A DNA stretch of 64,000 nt from Mycobacterium asiaticum (GTDB taxonomy: Bacteria; Actinomycetota; Actinomycetes; Mycobacteriales; Mycobacteriaceae), in NCBI RefSeq assembly GCF_001673635.1, contig NZ_LZMH01000008.1, forward strand, positions 1 through 64,000, read 5' to 3'. Below, piece after piece: positions 44,283-52,755 of this stretch. Within the stretch, counting starts at the first letter, position 1. Each line of letters opens with the position of its first letter. The position numbers were made by a program, and so were the translations under genes. Under the pieces are notes generated by a model. That model searched no databases, was not told where the DNA came from, and saw only the letters and a program-made list of their open reading frames with translations.

Positions 44283-45941
44283 GTGAGTTCGATGGGGTTG
44301 ATCCTTGGTCCGGCGTTACGGCACGTCTCGGATACGACGGCGCTGATCTGGGTGCAGACCGAAAGCCCGGCCACCGTCGACGTCCTCGGCTGTTCGGCGC
44401 GGACCTTCGAGGTGCAGGGCTTTCATTTCGCCCTTGTCCTCGTGACCGGTCTGGCGCCCGACAGTGTGACCGAGTACCAGGTGCGGGTCGACGGCCGCAC
44501 GGCGTGGCCGCTGGAGGACCCAGAGTTCGCGAAGTTCCCCCCGAGTGTGATCCGCATCCGCGGCCCTGCCGGTGCGGATCGGGTGCGGGCCATCTTCGGC
44601 TCGTGCCGTTACCCGAAGACCGATGACACGAGGCTCGAGGCCAAGCTGAAGCTCGACGCGCTGGATTGCTATGCGGGGCGGATGGCCGGCCTGCCGATTG
44701 AGGACTGGCCCGATGCGGCGATCATGCTCGGCGACCAGCTCTACGCTGATGAGTTGCCGCCTGATGAGCAGCGTCGGGTGGCCGACCGCCGGATGCGCCG
44801 CAACAAGCGGGGTCGCCGCCCACCGGACGAGGTGGTCAGTTTCGGTGAATACGAGCGGCTGTATCGCCATTCGTGGGGTGACCCCGAGATCCGGTGGCTC
44901 ATGTCGACGGTGCCGACCGCCATGATCTTCGACGATCACGACATCCGCGACGACTGGAACACCTCGGCTCCGTGGCGGGCGGAAATGGCGAAGGTGCCGT
45001 GGTGGCGTGAGCGGATCAAGGCCGGGTTGGCCTCGTATTGGGTGTATCAACACCTGGGCAATCTGAGTCCTGAAGACCTGGCGGGCGACCAAGACGTTCA
45101 GCGCCTGCTCGCCGCCGAAGGCGACGCCTGGCCGATCCTCGCTGAACTCGCGGAGCGGGCGGACCGAGAAGTCGACTCGCACAAGGGAGTTCGGTTCAGC
45201 TACCGCTGGGAACTGGGCCGTACCCGATTGATCATGATCGACTCGCGCAACGGTCGCATCCTGGAGCATGGCGAGCGCATGATGATCGGCGACGAGGAGT
45301 TCACGTGGGTGGAATCGAATGCCGAGGAAGACCCGGATCGCTACGACCACCTGATGCTGGCGTCGTCGGTGCCCTGGTTGATGCCACCGGCAATCGGTGA
45401 CCTGGAGTCGCTCAACGAGTACGCGGCGGACCTGCCCGGCCGCCGAGGGAGGTTCGCCGAAAAGATCCGCCAGGAGGTGGATTTCGAGCATTGGCCGGCG
45501 TTTCGCAGGTCGTTCGTACGGCTGGGGCAGATGATCGCCCGGATCGCGAATCATCCCCGCGGCCCGGCGACGATCAGCGTGCTGTCCGGCGATGTTCACC
45601 ACAGTTACGCCGCACGCGCTGAACTCGAAGGAGTGGAACCCGACGGCGCGACGGTGCACCAGCTCGTGTGCTCGCCGGTGCACAACTATGTGCCACTGTT
45701 CATCAAACCGGCCTTCATGCTCGGCTGGACTCGGCCGGCGGCTGCTCTCACCAAGTGGTGGTTGCGCAGGCGGGGGCTCCCCTCGCCGCCGATGAGGTGG
45801 GCCAACGTCTGCGGACCGCTGTTCGGCAACACCATCGCCACCCTGGAAATCCATGGGCGCAAAGCGGTGGTGATCTTCGAACAGCCCCGGGGGACATCGG
45901 CTTTGGCCGAGGTGGGGCGGGTCTCGCTGAATGCGCACTGA
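44283..45941 (+). CDS. PhoD-like metallophosphatase
   Basis: A 552-aa member of the PhoD alkaline phosphatase/phosphodiesterase family. N-terminal fibronectin-like PhoD_N strand region (about 1-90, TTALIWVQTE), then metal-site motifs GSCRYP, MLGDQLYADE, FDDHDIRDDWN and LSGDVHHSYAA. There is no Tat or Sec signal, so it appears to be cytoplasmic, unlike classical PhoD. GTG start at 44283 (ATG at 44292 possible). It overlaps the MarR gene by 11 bp, so the two are in one operon. Confidence 0.85.
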   Translation: MSSMGLILGPALRHVSDTTALIWVQTESPATVDVLGCSARTFEVQGFHFALVLVTGLAPDSVTEYQVRVDGRTAWPLEDPEFAKFPPSVIRIRGPAGADRVRAIFGSCRYPKTDDTRLEAKLKLDALDCYAGRMAGLPIEDWPDAAIMLGDQLYADELPPDEQRRVADRRMRRNKRGRRPPDEVVSFGEYERLYRHSWGDPEIRWLMSTVPTAMIFDDHDIRDDWNTSAPWRAEMAKVPWWRERIKAGLASYWVYQHLGNLSPEDLAGDQDVQRLLAAEGDAWPILAELAERADREVDSHKGVRFSYRWELGRTRLIMIDSRNGRILEHGERMMIGDEEFTWVESNAEEDPDRYDHLMLASSVPWLMPPAIGDLESLNEYAADLPGRRGRFAEKIRQEVDFEHWPAFRRSFVRLGQMIARIANHPRGPATISVLSGDVHHSYAARAELEGVEPDGATVHQLVCSPVHNYVPLFIKPAFMLGWTRPAAALTKWWLRRRGLPSPPMRWANVCGPLFGNTIATLEIHGRKAVVIFEQPRGTSALAEVGRVSLNAH

Positions 45942-46455
45942 CTCGGGCAGCTCGTCCTCGGACTCCCACCGCCTGAGCCGGCTGCAACAAGAAGCTTGGC
46001 TGAGCTACATGCGGGTCTACCATCGCCTCGAGTACGAGATGAACCGCCAACTCCAACTCGACTGCGGCTTGTCACTCAGCGACTACACCGTGCTGAACGC
46101 CTTGTCGAACGCGCCCGGCCACCGTGCCCAGCTGTCCAGCTTGGCGACGGTGATCGGCTGGGAGCGCAGCCGGCTGTCACACCACCTGCAACGGATGAGC
46201 CGTCGCGGTCTCGTCGATCGCGTTGCCTCGGACAGTGACGGGCGCGGCACGGACGTCGTGCTGACCGCGCAAGGGAAAGACGAACTGGTCAGTGCCGCCC
46301 CCAAACACGCGGCTCATGTCAAGCGGCTGTTCTTCGCCGGCATCGACAGTGACCAAGAGCGTCAGCTCGCTGAGATACTGACCGCCGTCTACGAGACGAT
46401 CCTGCGCGAAGGAGCCCTTCCCAAGCCCGATTTCGGGCCACAGGCGTCCGAATAG
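45931..46455 (+). CDS. MarR-family transcriptional regulator
   Basis: A 174-aa MarR winged helix: N-terminal dimerisation helix WLSYMRVYHRLEYEMNRQL, DNA-binding segment AQLSSLATVIGWERSRLSHHLQRMSRRGLVDR, wing with SDGRGTDVVLT, C-terminal dimer helices. Presumably senses a small molecule and controls the PhoD-like gene it overlaps and perhaps the convergent SDR gene, whose stop is two bases away. Confidence 0.87.
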   Translation: MRTDSGSSSSDSHRLSRLQQEAWLSYMRVYHRLEYEMNRQLQLDCGLSLSDYTVLNALSNAPGHRAQLSSLATVIGWERSRLSHHLQRMSRRGLVDRVASDSDGRGTDVVLTAQGKDELVSAAPKHAAHVKRLFFAGIDSDQERQLAEILTAVYETILREGALPKPDFGPQASE

Positions 46456-46456
46456 C

Positions 46457-47206
46457 TCACACCTGTTCTGCGCCGCCATCGACGAACAGCTCGGCGCCGG
46501 TCATAAAGCTGCTCTCGTCTGATGCCAAGAACAGAACTGCGGCGGCAATCTCGCTGGGACGTCCGAGCCGCCGCATGGGCACCTTCGAAGCTTCGGCATC
46601 GAGCAACTCTTGCTCAGAACCCGCGGGTGCCAGGCCCTTGAGCCCGGGTGTCTCCACCGGACCCGGGACGACGGTGTTCACCCGAATCCCGCGGTCGGCA
46701 AGCTCGGCGGCCCACGTCCGTCCGAACGAGCGGATCGCCGCCTTGCTGGCCGCGTACACGGTGAACGCGGGCGTCCCGTTGTATGCCGCCGTTGAGCCGG
46801 TCAGAACTATCGAGGCGCCAGGGTTCAGCAGCGGCAGCATCTTCTGCACGGTGAACAAGGTGCCACCGACGTTGATTGAGAAGGTGTCGTTGAAGTTCTC
46901 GACGGTGATGTCGCCCAGCGCTGCGAAGTTTCCGCCGCCGGCGTTCGCGAAAACGATGTCGAGCCCGCGTCCACGCGCCCGGATCGCTGCCGCCACGGCG
47001 TCGAGGTCCTCGGGCCGCGAAACGTCGCTGCGCACCCCAGTTGCCGCATCCCCGATGGTGGCGATCGCCTCGTCCAGGACATCTTGGCGACGTCCGGTCA
47101 GGAACACGTGCGCTCCTTCGGCCGCCAGTCGCTGTGCGGTGGCCAGTCCGATGCCGGAGGTGCCGCCAGTGACCAGAGCCGTCTTGCCGTCCAATTGACC
47201 CATCAT
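46457..47206 (-). CDS. Short-chain dehydrogenase/reductase
   Basis: A 249-aa classical SDR: cofactor motif TGGTSGIG, NAG in FANAGGGN, catalytic Ser in LTGSTAAYNG and YAASK (Tyr and Lys), C-terminal FMTGAELFVDGG. The loop after beta-2 (LTGRRQ) suggests NADP(H) preference. Divergent from nothing close; convergent with the MarR gene. SDR genes beside MarR regulators are commonly their targets, but this is inference. Confidence 0.88.
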   Translation of the reverse strand: MMGQLDGKTALVTGGTSGIGLATAQRLAAEGAHVFLTGRRQDVLDEAIATIGDAATGVRSDVSRPEDLDAVAAAIRARGRGLDIVFANAGGGNFAALGDITVENFNDTFSINVGGTLFTVQKMLPLLNPGASIVLTGSTAAYNGTPAFTVYAASKAAIRSFGRTWAAELADRGIRVNTVVPGPVETPGLKGLAPAGSEQELLDAEASKVPMRRLGRPSEIAAAVLFLASDESSFMTGAELFVDGGAEQV

Positions 47207-47295
47207 CGATTCCCTTCGTCGTTCACATGTGCGGATACACCCTGCAACATGCGTGACATGTCACCTATTCCGGGAATCGTTGCGTAATGCGTTCG

Positions 47296-47724
47296 CTATC
47301 GACGCGACCACATTCTGCGAAGCCGGCCTCCGCGCTCTCCGCTCGAGCCCGCCGCCCGGCCGGACGTGTGCGCGGGTTCGGTGTGCACGCTCACCGCCTC
47401 CAGGTAGTCGCACTCGATGATGACCTTGCGGAATCCGGCCCCATCGCCGGCCACGGCGCGGCGCTGATATTCCGTAAGCAGCTCCAGTGCTCGGGGTAGC
47501 ACCGGCACCGGCAGGGTGTCCGACCCGACCACCGCCCATCCCCGCGCGAACGGCGGCTCGGCGGCCGACATGAATTCGACGCGCACCCGCTGCCAGCCGA
47601 CGGGCGCCGCATCGCGGACGTGGCTCAGAGCGTCCTCGATCAGCGATCGGTCGCCGGCGTCGCCGCGTTGCGTACCTGTCACGTTGACCACCTCATCGGA
47701 GTCGGGCCGAAGGTCGGTGCTCAC
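47296..47724 (-). CDS. Hypothetical protein in the metal-sensor operon
   Basis: A 142-aa cytoplasmic protein of unknown family. Residues 25-115 look folded (DALSHVRDAAPVGWQRVRVEFMS, FRKVIIECDYLEAVSV); the last 25 residues are Gly/Arg/Ser-rich and may be disordered. The layout is loosely like YezG-type immunity proteins, too weak to name. GTG start 3 bp after the stop of the DUF3703 gene, so it is the third gene of the operon headed by the CmtR-like regulator. Confidence 0.6.
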   Translation of the reverse strand: MSTDLRPDSDEVVNVTGTQRGDAGDRSLIEDALSHVRDAAPVGWQRVRVEFMSAAEPPFARGWAVVGSDTLPVPVLPRALELLTEYQRRAVAGDGAGFRKVIIECDYLEAVSVHTEPAHTSGRAAGSSGERGGRLRRMWSRR

Positions 47725-47727
47725 AGG

Positions 47728-48069
47728 TTATCCGGCAGTGGCTCTGGCGAGGTCCGGCGGCGTAGGCATCGGTGTCATGAGCCCGGCCGCGGTTCGGCCG
47801 GTATTGCCCTCGGGATATCTGCCGGTCAGTGATCCGGGAGCCGCCAAAACGATCCGCACCACCTGTCCGAACGCTTCTTGCCGGTCGTGTTGGCGGACCG
47901 CAAGAAGCAACATCGCCACATGGTTCTGGGTGTGCAGCCATGGATCCGGTTGAGAAACGATGTGCGCGCGTTCGAGGTGATGCCAGCGGGCGTCCGCTGT
48001 CTCAGCACTCTTGGCGGCCGCCATCTCATCGCGGTAGACGGCACGGGCTTGGGCGGTTATTCGAGACAT
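47728..48069 (-). CDS. DUF3703 protein
   Basis: A 113-aa helical protein of the DUF3703 family: YRDEMAAAKSAETADARWHHLERAHI, WLHTQNHVAMLLLAV, then a GSLTGRYPEGNTG loop and MPTPPDL. The ATG at 48069 is used: AAAGGA stands six bases before it, while the ATG at 48075 abuts that site. Relatives often sit in metal-resistance operons; here it follows the CmtR-like sensor by 16 bp, and His/Asp-rich first half could bind metal. Biochemical role unknown. Confidence 0.75.
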   Translation of the reverse strand: MSRITAQARAVYRDEMAAAKSAETADARWHHLERAHIVSQPDPWLHTQNHVAMLLLAVRQHDRQEAFGQVVRIVLAAPGSLTGRYPEGNTGRTAAGLMTPMPTPPDLARATAG

Positions 48070-48085
48070 CGACATTCCTTTGCGG

Positions 48086-48403
48086 TCAGGTGCCGGCTTC
48101 GCTCACGCAGTTCGGGTCAACCGCGAGCACCAGGCCCATCAGGTCGTCGAGGGCGTGCCCGATCCGGGGGTCGGCGAGCTCGTAACGCATCCTGCGTCCT
48201 TCCGGGACTGCGGCAACGAGGCCGCACCCGCGCAGGCAAGTCAGATGATTCGACAGGATCTGCCGCGAGACGCCGATCTGGTCGGCCAGCTGCGCCGGGT
48301 AGCTGGGCTCACGGTTGAGGCTGAGCAGGACGCGGGTCCGGGTCGAGTCGGACAGCGCATGTCCGAAGCGTGCCAGCGCATCGATATTGCTCACTTGCGG
48401 CAT
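48086..48403 (-). CDS. ArsR/SmtB-family metal sensor, CmtR-like
   Basis: A 105-aa winged-helix repressor close to M. tuberculosis CmtR, the Cd(II)/Pb(II) sensor. The metal ligands of CmtR are all kept: C56 and C60 in HLTCLRGCGLV on the recognition helix, and a C-terminal Cys, C99 in VDPNCVS. DNA-binding helix region GVSRQILSNHL and wing PEGRRMRYEL. It should release DNA when thiophilic metal binds. It heads an operon with DUF3703 and a hypothetical gene, but no efflux ATPase is adjacent. A perfect dyad lies in front of it. Confidence 0.88.
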   Translation of the reverse strand: MPQVSNIDALARFGHALSDSTRTRVLLSLNREPSYPAQLADQIGVSRQILSNHLTCLRGCGLVAAVPEGRRMRYELADPRIGHALDDLMGLVLAVDPNCVSEAGT

Positions 48404-48413
48404 GCCACCATAG

Positions 48414-48429
48414 TACAGAAGTTTCTGTA
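48414..48429. promoter_or_regulatory. Operator dyad for the CmtR-like repressor
   Basis: TACAGAA (48414-48420), GT, TTCTGTA (48423-48429) is a perfect inverted repeat 11 bp upstream of the start codon at 48403; TACTAT on the minus strand (48415-48410) overlaps it and could be the -10. A related half-like TACATTTCTGT follows at 48444-48454. Autoregulation is expected for this family. Confidence 0.6.
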
Positions 48430-48475
48430 TTCAGCGAATTATGTACATTTCTGTGCGCCATGCCGGAATGCCGGC

Positions 48476-49000
48476 TCAGACGCTGCTGGGGTCGGCCACC
48501 TGGACGTCCGGAGCCACATCACCTACCCGGGTCGCAGTGAACGGAATGACGATGGGTGCGCAGGGCGCCTCCAGTTGAGTGCTGACGCCGACGAAGGTTC
48601 CGTCGGGTTTCAGTTGGAAGGAAAGAGTTTCGGTGCCCTGTTTGATGGTGTTGTTGCAGGTGAACATTTTCCACCTGGTCGCCACCCACTGGTCGCGATT
48701 CTCGCGGAAGACGAGCGCTCCTTCCTCGGGTGGCTGCAGCCACGTCGGGCCGATCGAGGTGTCCCAAGCCGTCGCGACGCAGCCGGAAGGTCGGCACGCG
48801 GAGCGCATAGCGATCAAGGTGGAATGCGAACCGGTCGGCTTGGGCGCGCCATCGACGGTCTGTTTACTGCCGTCGAAGTCGAACCGGTACGTTCCGTCGG
48901 CCAATGCTGACGCCCAGGCAATACTCGGGACAGCCAAGGGAACTGCCGGGCCAAGAATGACCGCGACGGCAGCCGCCAGGAGAACGCGAGAAATGGTCAT
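48476..49000 (-). CDS. Four-cysteine secreted protein (family copy 3)
   Basis: A 174-aa exported protein: signal peptide (about 1-31, ending SIAWASA), then YRFDFDGS, a CRPSGCVATAW pair, a third Cys in MFTCNNT and a fourth in EAPCAPIVI. Cysteine order as in the proteins at 34202 and 43627. GAGGGC stands six bases before the ATG at 49000; the TTG at 49018 is rejected. Similar to mycobacterial secreted hypothetical proteins of the Rv2253 kind. Function unknown. Confidence 0.75.
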   Translation of the reverse strand: MTISRVLLAAAVAVILGPAVPLAVPSIAWASALADGTYRFDFDGSKQTVDGAPKPTGSHSTLIAMRSACRPSGCVATAWDTSIGPTWLQPPEEGALVFRENRDQWVATRWKMFTCNNTIKQGTETLSFQLKPDGTFVGVSTQLEAPCAPIVIPFTATRVGDVAPDVQVADPSSV

Positions 49001-49077
49001 ACGGCGGCCCTCAATCAAATTTGCTGTGCAACCGATTGTGGGCCGTTGAGCTGGGCGTCACAAGGGCCTTGCGCCGG

Positions 49078-49668
49078 TCAGTCGAATGGAATGCTGTTGT
49101 CGGCCTTGGCGAGCTGATATTGGTCGGAAAGCTCCGCGTAGCGGGCCCGGACTTGTTGCTCGCGCTGACTGAGCGCGTCGCGCTCTTGCTGCGGTGCGGC
49201 GTTGATCAGCTCGGGGATCGAATACGCGGACCAGAAGGCGTTGACTGCCCGGTACTCGCCGTTGTCCACCCCGAAGACTTCTTTGAGAATCTGGAGGTCG
49301 TGGGGAATGCCGAACGCATCCCTGGACTCCTCGTAGCTGAAGAAGTAGTAGAAGTTGTCGAATCCAGCCCACGTGATGGCGGATAGGCACAGCGGGCACG
49401 GTTCGTGTGTGGCGAGGAAGATCAACTCACCGGTGGGCGGCCGGTCGGGCATCTCGTAGAACTGGTTCAGCGTGCTGATCTCTCCGTGCAGCAGCGGGTT
49501 GTTCGTCTCTGCATTGGTGCCGGCGATGACGACCGACAGATCGGACTTTCGCAGCAGGGCGGCGCCGAAGATCTTGTTGCCCTTCGCGACTCCCCGCGCG
49601 GTCATCGGCAGGATGTCGAGCTCCATGACCTCGAGCAAGCGAGCCGCGATCGTGATGTGTTCCCGCAC
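49078..49668 (-). CDS. Nucleoside/nucleobase deaminase (CDA fold)
   Basis: A 196-aa zinc deaminase of the cytidine deaminase superfamily: HGEIST (zinc His and catalytic Glu) and EPCPLCLSAI (two zinc Cys), the arrangement of TadA/guanine deaminase-like enzymes. The C-terminal third (Glu/Gln/Arg-rich helix) is an extension. GTG start (VREHITIA). It has unusual aromatic-rich stretch NFYYFFSYEES after the PCxxC. Substrate unknown; a free base or nucleoside is likelier than tRNA because a housekeeping TadA should exist elsewhere. Confidence 0.8.
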   Translation of the reverse strand: MREHITIAARLLEVMELDILPMTARGVAKGNKIFGAALLRKSDLSVVIAGTNAETNNPLLHGEISTLNQFYEMPDRPPTGELIFLATHEPCPLCLSAITWAGFDNFYYFFSYEESRDAFGIPHDLQILKEVFGVDNGEYRAVNAFWSAYSIPELINAAPQQERDALSQREQQVRARYAELSDQYQLAKADNSIPFD

Positions 49669-49868
49669 GGCGTCAGCCTAGCTCCGGAACCGAGCGGACA
49701 AGACGAAATTCCATGGCTGTCCGGGTGTTTCAAATGGCGCCGTCAAAAGCCGCATTCCTGACCGGCGCTGGCGTAGCGTGACTCGCGAAGGGCTCGGCGC
49801 GTGCCTGCCGTTAGGGGGCGGCGGCACGGGTTCTGAAGGTGAAACCGCAACGGCGGGAGGTCGTTTCA

Positions 49869-50642
49869 ATGACATATGCGTTTCTCGACGTTCATCGGCC
49901 GGGGATGCCGGAAGTGCTTGGCCTGCCGGAATTGAACAGCGACCTGTCGCTGAAACTTGATGCCAACGACGGGGATGTCATCGGACCCGTCGAGGCCAAC
50001 GAGTTTGTGGTCGAGCATCTCTGGGAGGTGCCCAGGGGCGGGATCACTTGGCGCCCCTCCATTTCGTTGAACAAAGTCTCCATTTCAAGCTATTTGACCG
50101 AATCACGGCTGGTGTACATCTGCGCGAACTACCGCAAGTTCCGGGCGCGGATAGTAGGTGGATTCACCGGGGGAGAATCCACCAGCGGCCGCACCTTTGC
50201 GAAGACGACCGACGGCGCCGCACTGGTGGGCGAATTGAGATTTCCCTGGATACTGGCGTGGGAATGGCAGGGGACGACGCTCAGGTTTCTCGTTGCGTCC
50301 AATAGTACTCATCCGGCCCCAAAGCCGTATTACTTCGCACTGCGTATCTCCATCATGTTGCGCAAGCGTCGGGACCTTCAGGCGCTGACCGGCGTCCTCA
50401 CGAGTCGGATCGCGGCCTACCGGCTAGCCGATAGCAGCCCGAAGGACGAAGCGACGGTAGAACACCTTCGCGAATTGGTTGCTGGGCGAATGGTGTCGGA
50501 GCGAATTCCGACGCGACTTGACTACCTCTATGGCTCGGATTTTTCCCCTGAGGTCGGAATCCCTGGTTCCATGCCGTGGGGCCTCGGCATGGAATACGCA
50601 CCATCGGCACCCCCCTCGCAGGTTCTTTCGCACGACAATTAG
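49869..50642 (+). CDS. Hypothetical protein, unknown family
   Basis: A 257-aa protein with no signal peptide or membrane helix and no family I recognise. It looks beta-rich in the first two thirds (VVEHLWEVPRGGITWRPSI; FPWILAWEWQGTTLRFLVA), then a basic helix ISIMLRKRRDLQALTGVLTSRI. GGGAGG eight bases before the ATG at 49869 fixes the start; GTG 49839 is rejected. Base composition is less GC-rich than the neighbours. Isolated between the deaminase and the MPT63-like gene. Confidence 0.6.
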   Translation: MTYAFLDVHRPGMPEVLGLPELNSDLSLKLDANDGDVIGPVEANEFVVEHLWEVPRGGITWRPSISLNKVSISSYLTESRLVYICANYRKFRARIVGGFTGGESTSGRTFAKTTDGAALVGELRFPWILAWEWQGTTLRFLVASNSTHPAPKPYYFALRISIMLRKRRDLQALTGVLTSRIAAYRLADSSPKDEATVEHLRELVAGRMVSERIPTRLDYLYGSDFSPEVGIPGSMPWGLGMEYAPSAPPSQVLSHDN

Positions 50643-50861
50643 TCCGTTATTGTATGAGTCGGCTGAGTCGTGCAGCTGGCGAATCATGCTGGGACGCAGA
50701 CACGTTCGGCCTAGTTCACCGCAACGCGTACGCAGGCTAACGGCATTCCGCGGGGTATGTAGGTTTGGCGCGGCAACTTTTGGTTAATGCCGATCAAGTG
50801 CGGTCTATCCACCGACTGGGCGACCGCTCGAATAATTGCGGAGTAAATGAAGGAGCCCATC

Positions 50862-51413
50862 GTGAGGTTCACAATCACGACACTTAAGGCGGCTATCGGT
50901 GCTGCGGGAATAGCTGCGGCAGCCGCATTCGGCGCAGGAGTCGCCTCGGCCGCGCCGCCGAATGTCCAGCCCTTCGGGTCCAGTCAACAGCTGATCAACG
51001 GGCCGATGACTATCACTTACACGGTGAGCAACCTGCAGCCGAGCACTGTGGCTATTCCTGGTTACACGCCCAAAGGCACCCTCTACCAGGCAGACATCAC
51101 GGCCAGGTCGGATGCCGGCACCGTCACCCCGATGGTGAAGAACTTCAGCGCTCGCGGGCCCAACGGTCAGACCTACAAGCTGATCGACAAGGCGCAGGTC
51201 CCCGGTGGTCTCAACCCGGCACCCATCCCGCAGGGCAACGAATCGACCGGCACGCTGTACTTCGACGTGACGGGTGCGCCTGCTAACGGTGTCGTCTATA
51301 ACGACGGGCTTCAAGACATCCTCATCTGGACGTCGAACATCCCGGGCGGCGACACCCCTAGCGAGTCGCCGTCGAGCCCGGCCCCGGGCGGGCTTCCCGC
51401 TCCGGCGAGCTGA
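50862..51413 (+). CDS. MPT63-like secreted immunoglobulin-fold protein
   Basis: A 183-aa exported protein resembling M. tuberculosis MPT63 (Rv1926c): signal peptide (about 1-30, GVASAAP), then MTITYTVSNLQPSTVAIPGY, GTVTPMVKNFSAR, IPQGNESTGTLYFDVTG and DGLQDILIW, the same block order as MPT63. Extra here is a C-terminal tail of about 25 Pro/Ser/Gly residues (GDTPSESPSSPAPG). AAGGAG with a six-base spacer sets the start at GTG 50862; the ATG at 50847 is part of that site. Function of the family is not known; it is an abundant secreted antigen. Confidence 0.85.
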   Translation: MRFTITTLKAAIGAAGIAAAAAFGAGVASAAPPNVQPFGSSQQLINGPMTITYTVSNLQPSTVAIPGYTPKGTLYQADITARSDAGTVTPMVKNFSARGPNGQTYKLIDKAQVPGGLNPAPIPQGNESTGTLYFDVTGAPANGVVYNDGLQDILIWTSNIPGGDTPSESPSSPAPGGLPAPAS

Positions 51414-51425
51414 TCCGCTGACCAG

Positions 51426-51464
51426 AAGGCTCCCCGCGCTACGCCCAGCGGCGTGGGGAGCCTT
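51426..51464 (+). terminator. Hairpin after the MPT63-like gene
   Basis: Arms AAGGCTCCCCGCGC (51426-51439) and GCGTGGGGAGCCTT (51451-51464) pair at 13 of 14 positions around an 11-nt loop, 12 nt after the stop. A strong GC-rich terminator candidate. Confidence 0.75.
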
Positions 51465-51513
51465 CCAGCGGTATGAGCTGCTTCTTCGGGAGAGCGGTGC
51501 GTATCGTCAGCAC

Positions 51514-52101
51514 ATGACGACTTCGGAGGCAAGCCGGGTGACTCCGACCACCGACGAGCGCAGAGCGATCGCCACGCTCACGATCGCGTTCAGCAGTGAT
51601 CCCATCGCCCGCTGGTTCTTGCCTGATGCAAGTCGCTACTTGACGTACTGGCCGCAATTCGTGATTGCTTTGGCCGGGAATGCATTCGCCGCTGGCACGG
51701 CCGACTCGGTCGGTGATTGCGCAGGAGTGGCCCTGTGGCTGCCGCCGGATGTCGGGTCGGACGACGAGGCCATGGCGGCGATCGCGACAGAGGCAGTGCC
51801 AGAACCCGACCAGGAAGAAGTGTTCGGCGTCTTGGGGCAGATGGGCGAATACCACCCCACGGAACGCCACTGGTACCTCCCTCTCATTGGCGTCGACGCG
51901 CTCAAGGTGGGCGGCGGCCTGGGCTCGGCGCTACTGCGGCACGCTGCATCGCGCTGCGACCGGGACGGCCTGCCCGCGTACCTCGAAGCAACCGACCCCC
52001 GCAACAGGCGGCTCTACGCCGCGCACGGGTTCGAGGAGCTCGGCGTCATACAGGCCGGTGGGTCGCCGCCCATCTGGCCGATGCTGCGCAAGCCTCGTTG
52101 A
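51514..52101 (+). CDS. GNAT-family N-acetyltransferase
   Basis: A 195-aa GCN5-type acetyltransferase. The acetyl-CoA loop region is HWYLPLIGVDALKVGGGLGSALL (the Q/RxxGxG/A element appears as GGGLGS), followed by YLEATDPRNRRLYAAHGFEEL, typical of the final strands. The ATG at 51514 is the first start inside the fold; upstream frame runs through the terminator. Substrate unknown. Confidence 0.82.
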   Translation: MTTSEASRVTPTTDERRAIATLTIAFSSDPIARWFLPDASRYLTYWPQFVIALAGNAFAAGTADSVGDCAGVALWLPPDVGSDDEAMAAIATEAVPEPDQEEVFGVLGQMGEYHPTERHWYLPLIGVDALKVGGGLGSALLRHAASRCDRDGLPAYLEATDPRNRRLYAAHGFEELGVIQAGGSPPIWPMLRKPR

Positions 52102-52211
52102 AGCCGGGCTTGCTTCGGAAGTCATAGAGCGGTGCGCTTGAGGACGCGGAGGCGCTCTAGATCGATCATTCGCGAGCGAAGCAGCCGACTGAATTCGCGT
52201 TCCGATCTACG

Positions 52212-52682
52212 GTGACGATCATGACAATGGCGAACCACCCTGCTGAACTGGCATCATCGCTCTCTACTTCGCGCAAGATCCGCTGTGCCGTATACGGCGT
52301 GATCGCGGTCGTCGGGTACTTCGCGACCTGGGGTCCCGTCTTTCTCGGTTACACGCTGCACGAGTACATGTTCAACTTCATGACCGACATCAGAGTCCTA
52401 CCGGCATCCCGCGCGTACACAGGCGACCTCTCCGTATTGGGTATCGCCGTAGTGATTCTGATGGTGGTGGAGGCCAGAAGACACAGCATCAGATTTGTTT
52501 GGCTTTACATCGTGGGCGGGTTCCTCACTGCACTGAGCAGTACGTTTCCGCTGTTTCTCATCGCACGCGAATTCCGTTTGGCAGATACCCCCACGCCGCG
52601 CCTTCGCATCGCAGACAAGGTTGGCCTTGCGATCATCTCCGCTGCGCTGTTGACACAGATCGTTTGGATCAACCTCGTGTGA
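52212..52682 (+). CDS. DUF2834-like integral membrane protein
   Basis: A 156-aa protein with about four transmembrane helices (AVYGVIAVVGYFATW; VLGIAVVILMVVEARR; WLYIVGGFLTALSSTFPLFLI; LAIISAALLTQIVW). The pattern of short loops and an ARRHSIR basic turn resembles DUF2834. GTG start at 52212 or ATG at 52221. Slightly AT-richer than neighbours. Last protein gene of the accessory block, before the tRNA. Confidence 0.65.
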   Translation: MTIMTMANHPAELASSLSTSRKIRCAVYGVIAVVGYFATWGPVFLGYTLHEYMFNFMTDIRVLPASRAYTGDLSVLGIAVVILMVVEARRHSIRFVWLYIVGGFLTALSSTFPLFLIAREFRLADTPTPRLRIADKVGLAIISAALLTQIVWINLV

Positions 52683-52755
52683 AGGTTGTTGTCTGCGCCT
52701 CGTCCACCGCAACGCGCCATCGGGCCATCCGGCGGTGTTGAACGAGCCCGGATGG

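Noticed and set aside
47296-47724. Immunity protein of a toxin-antitoxin or polymorphic toxin system
   Set aside because: Only a loose resemblance to YezG-like immunity proteins and no toxin gene beside it; it sits in a metal-sensor operon.
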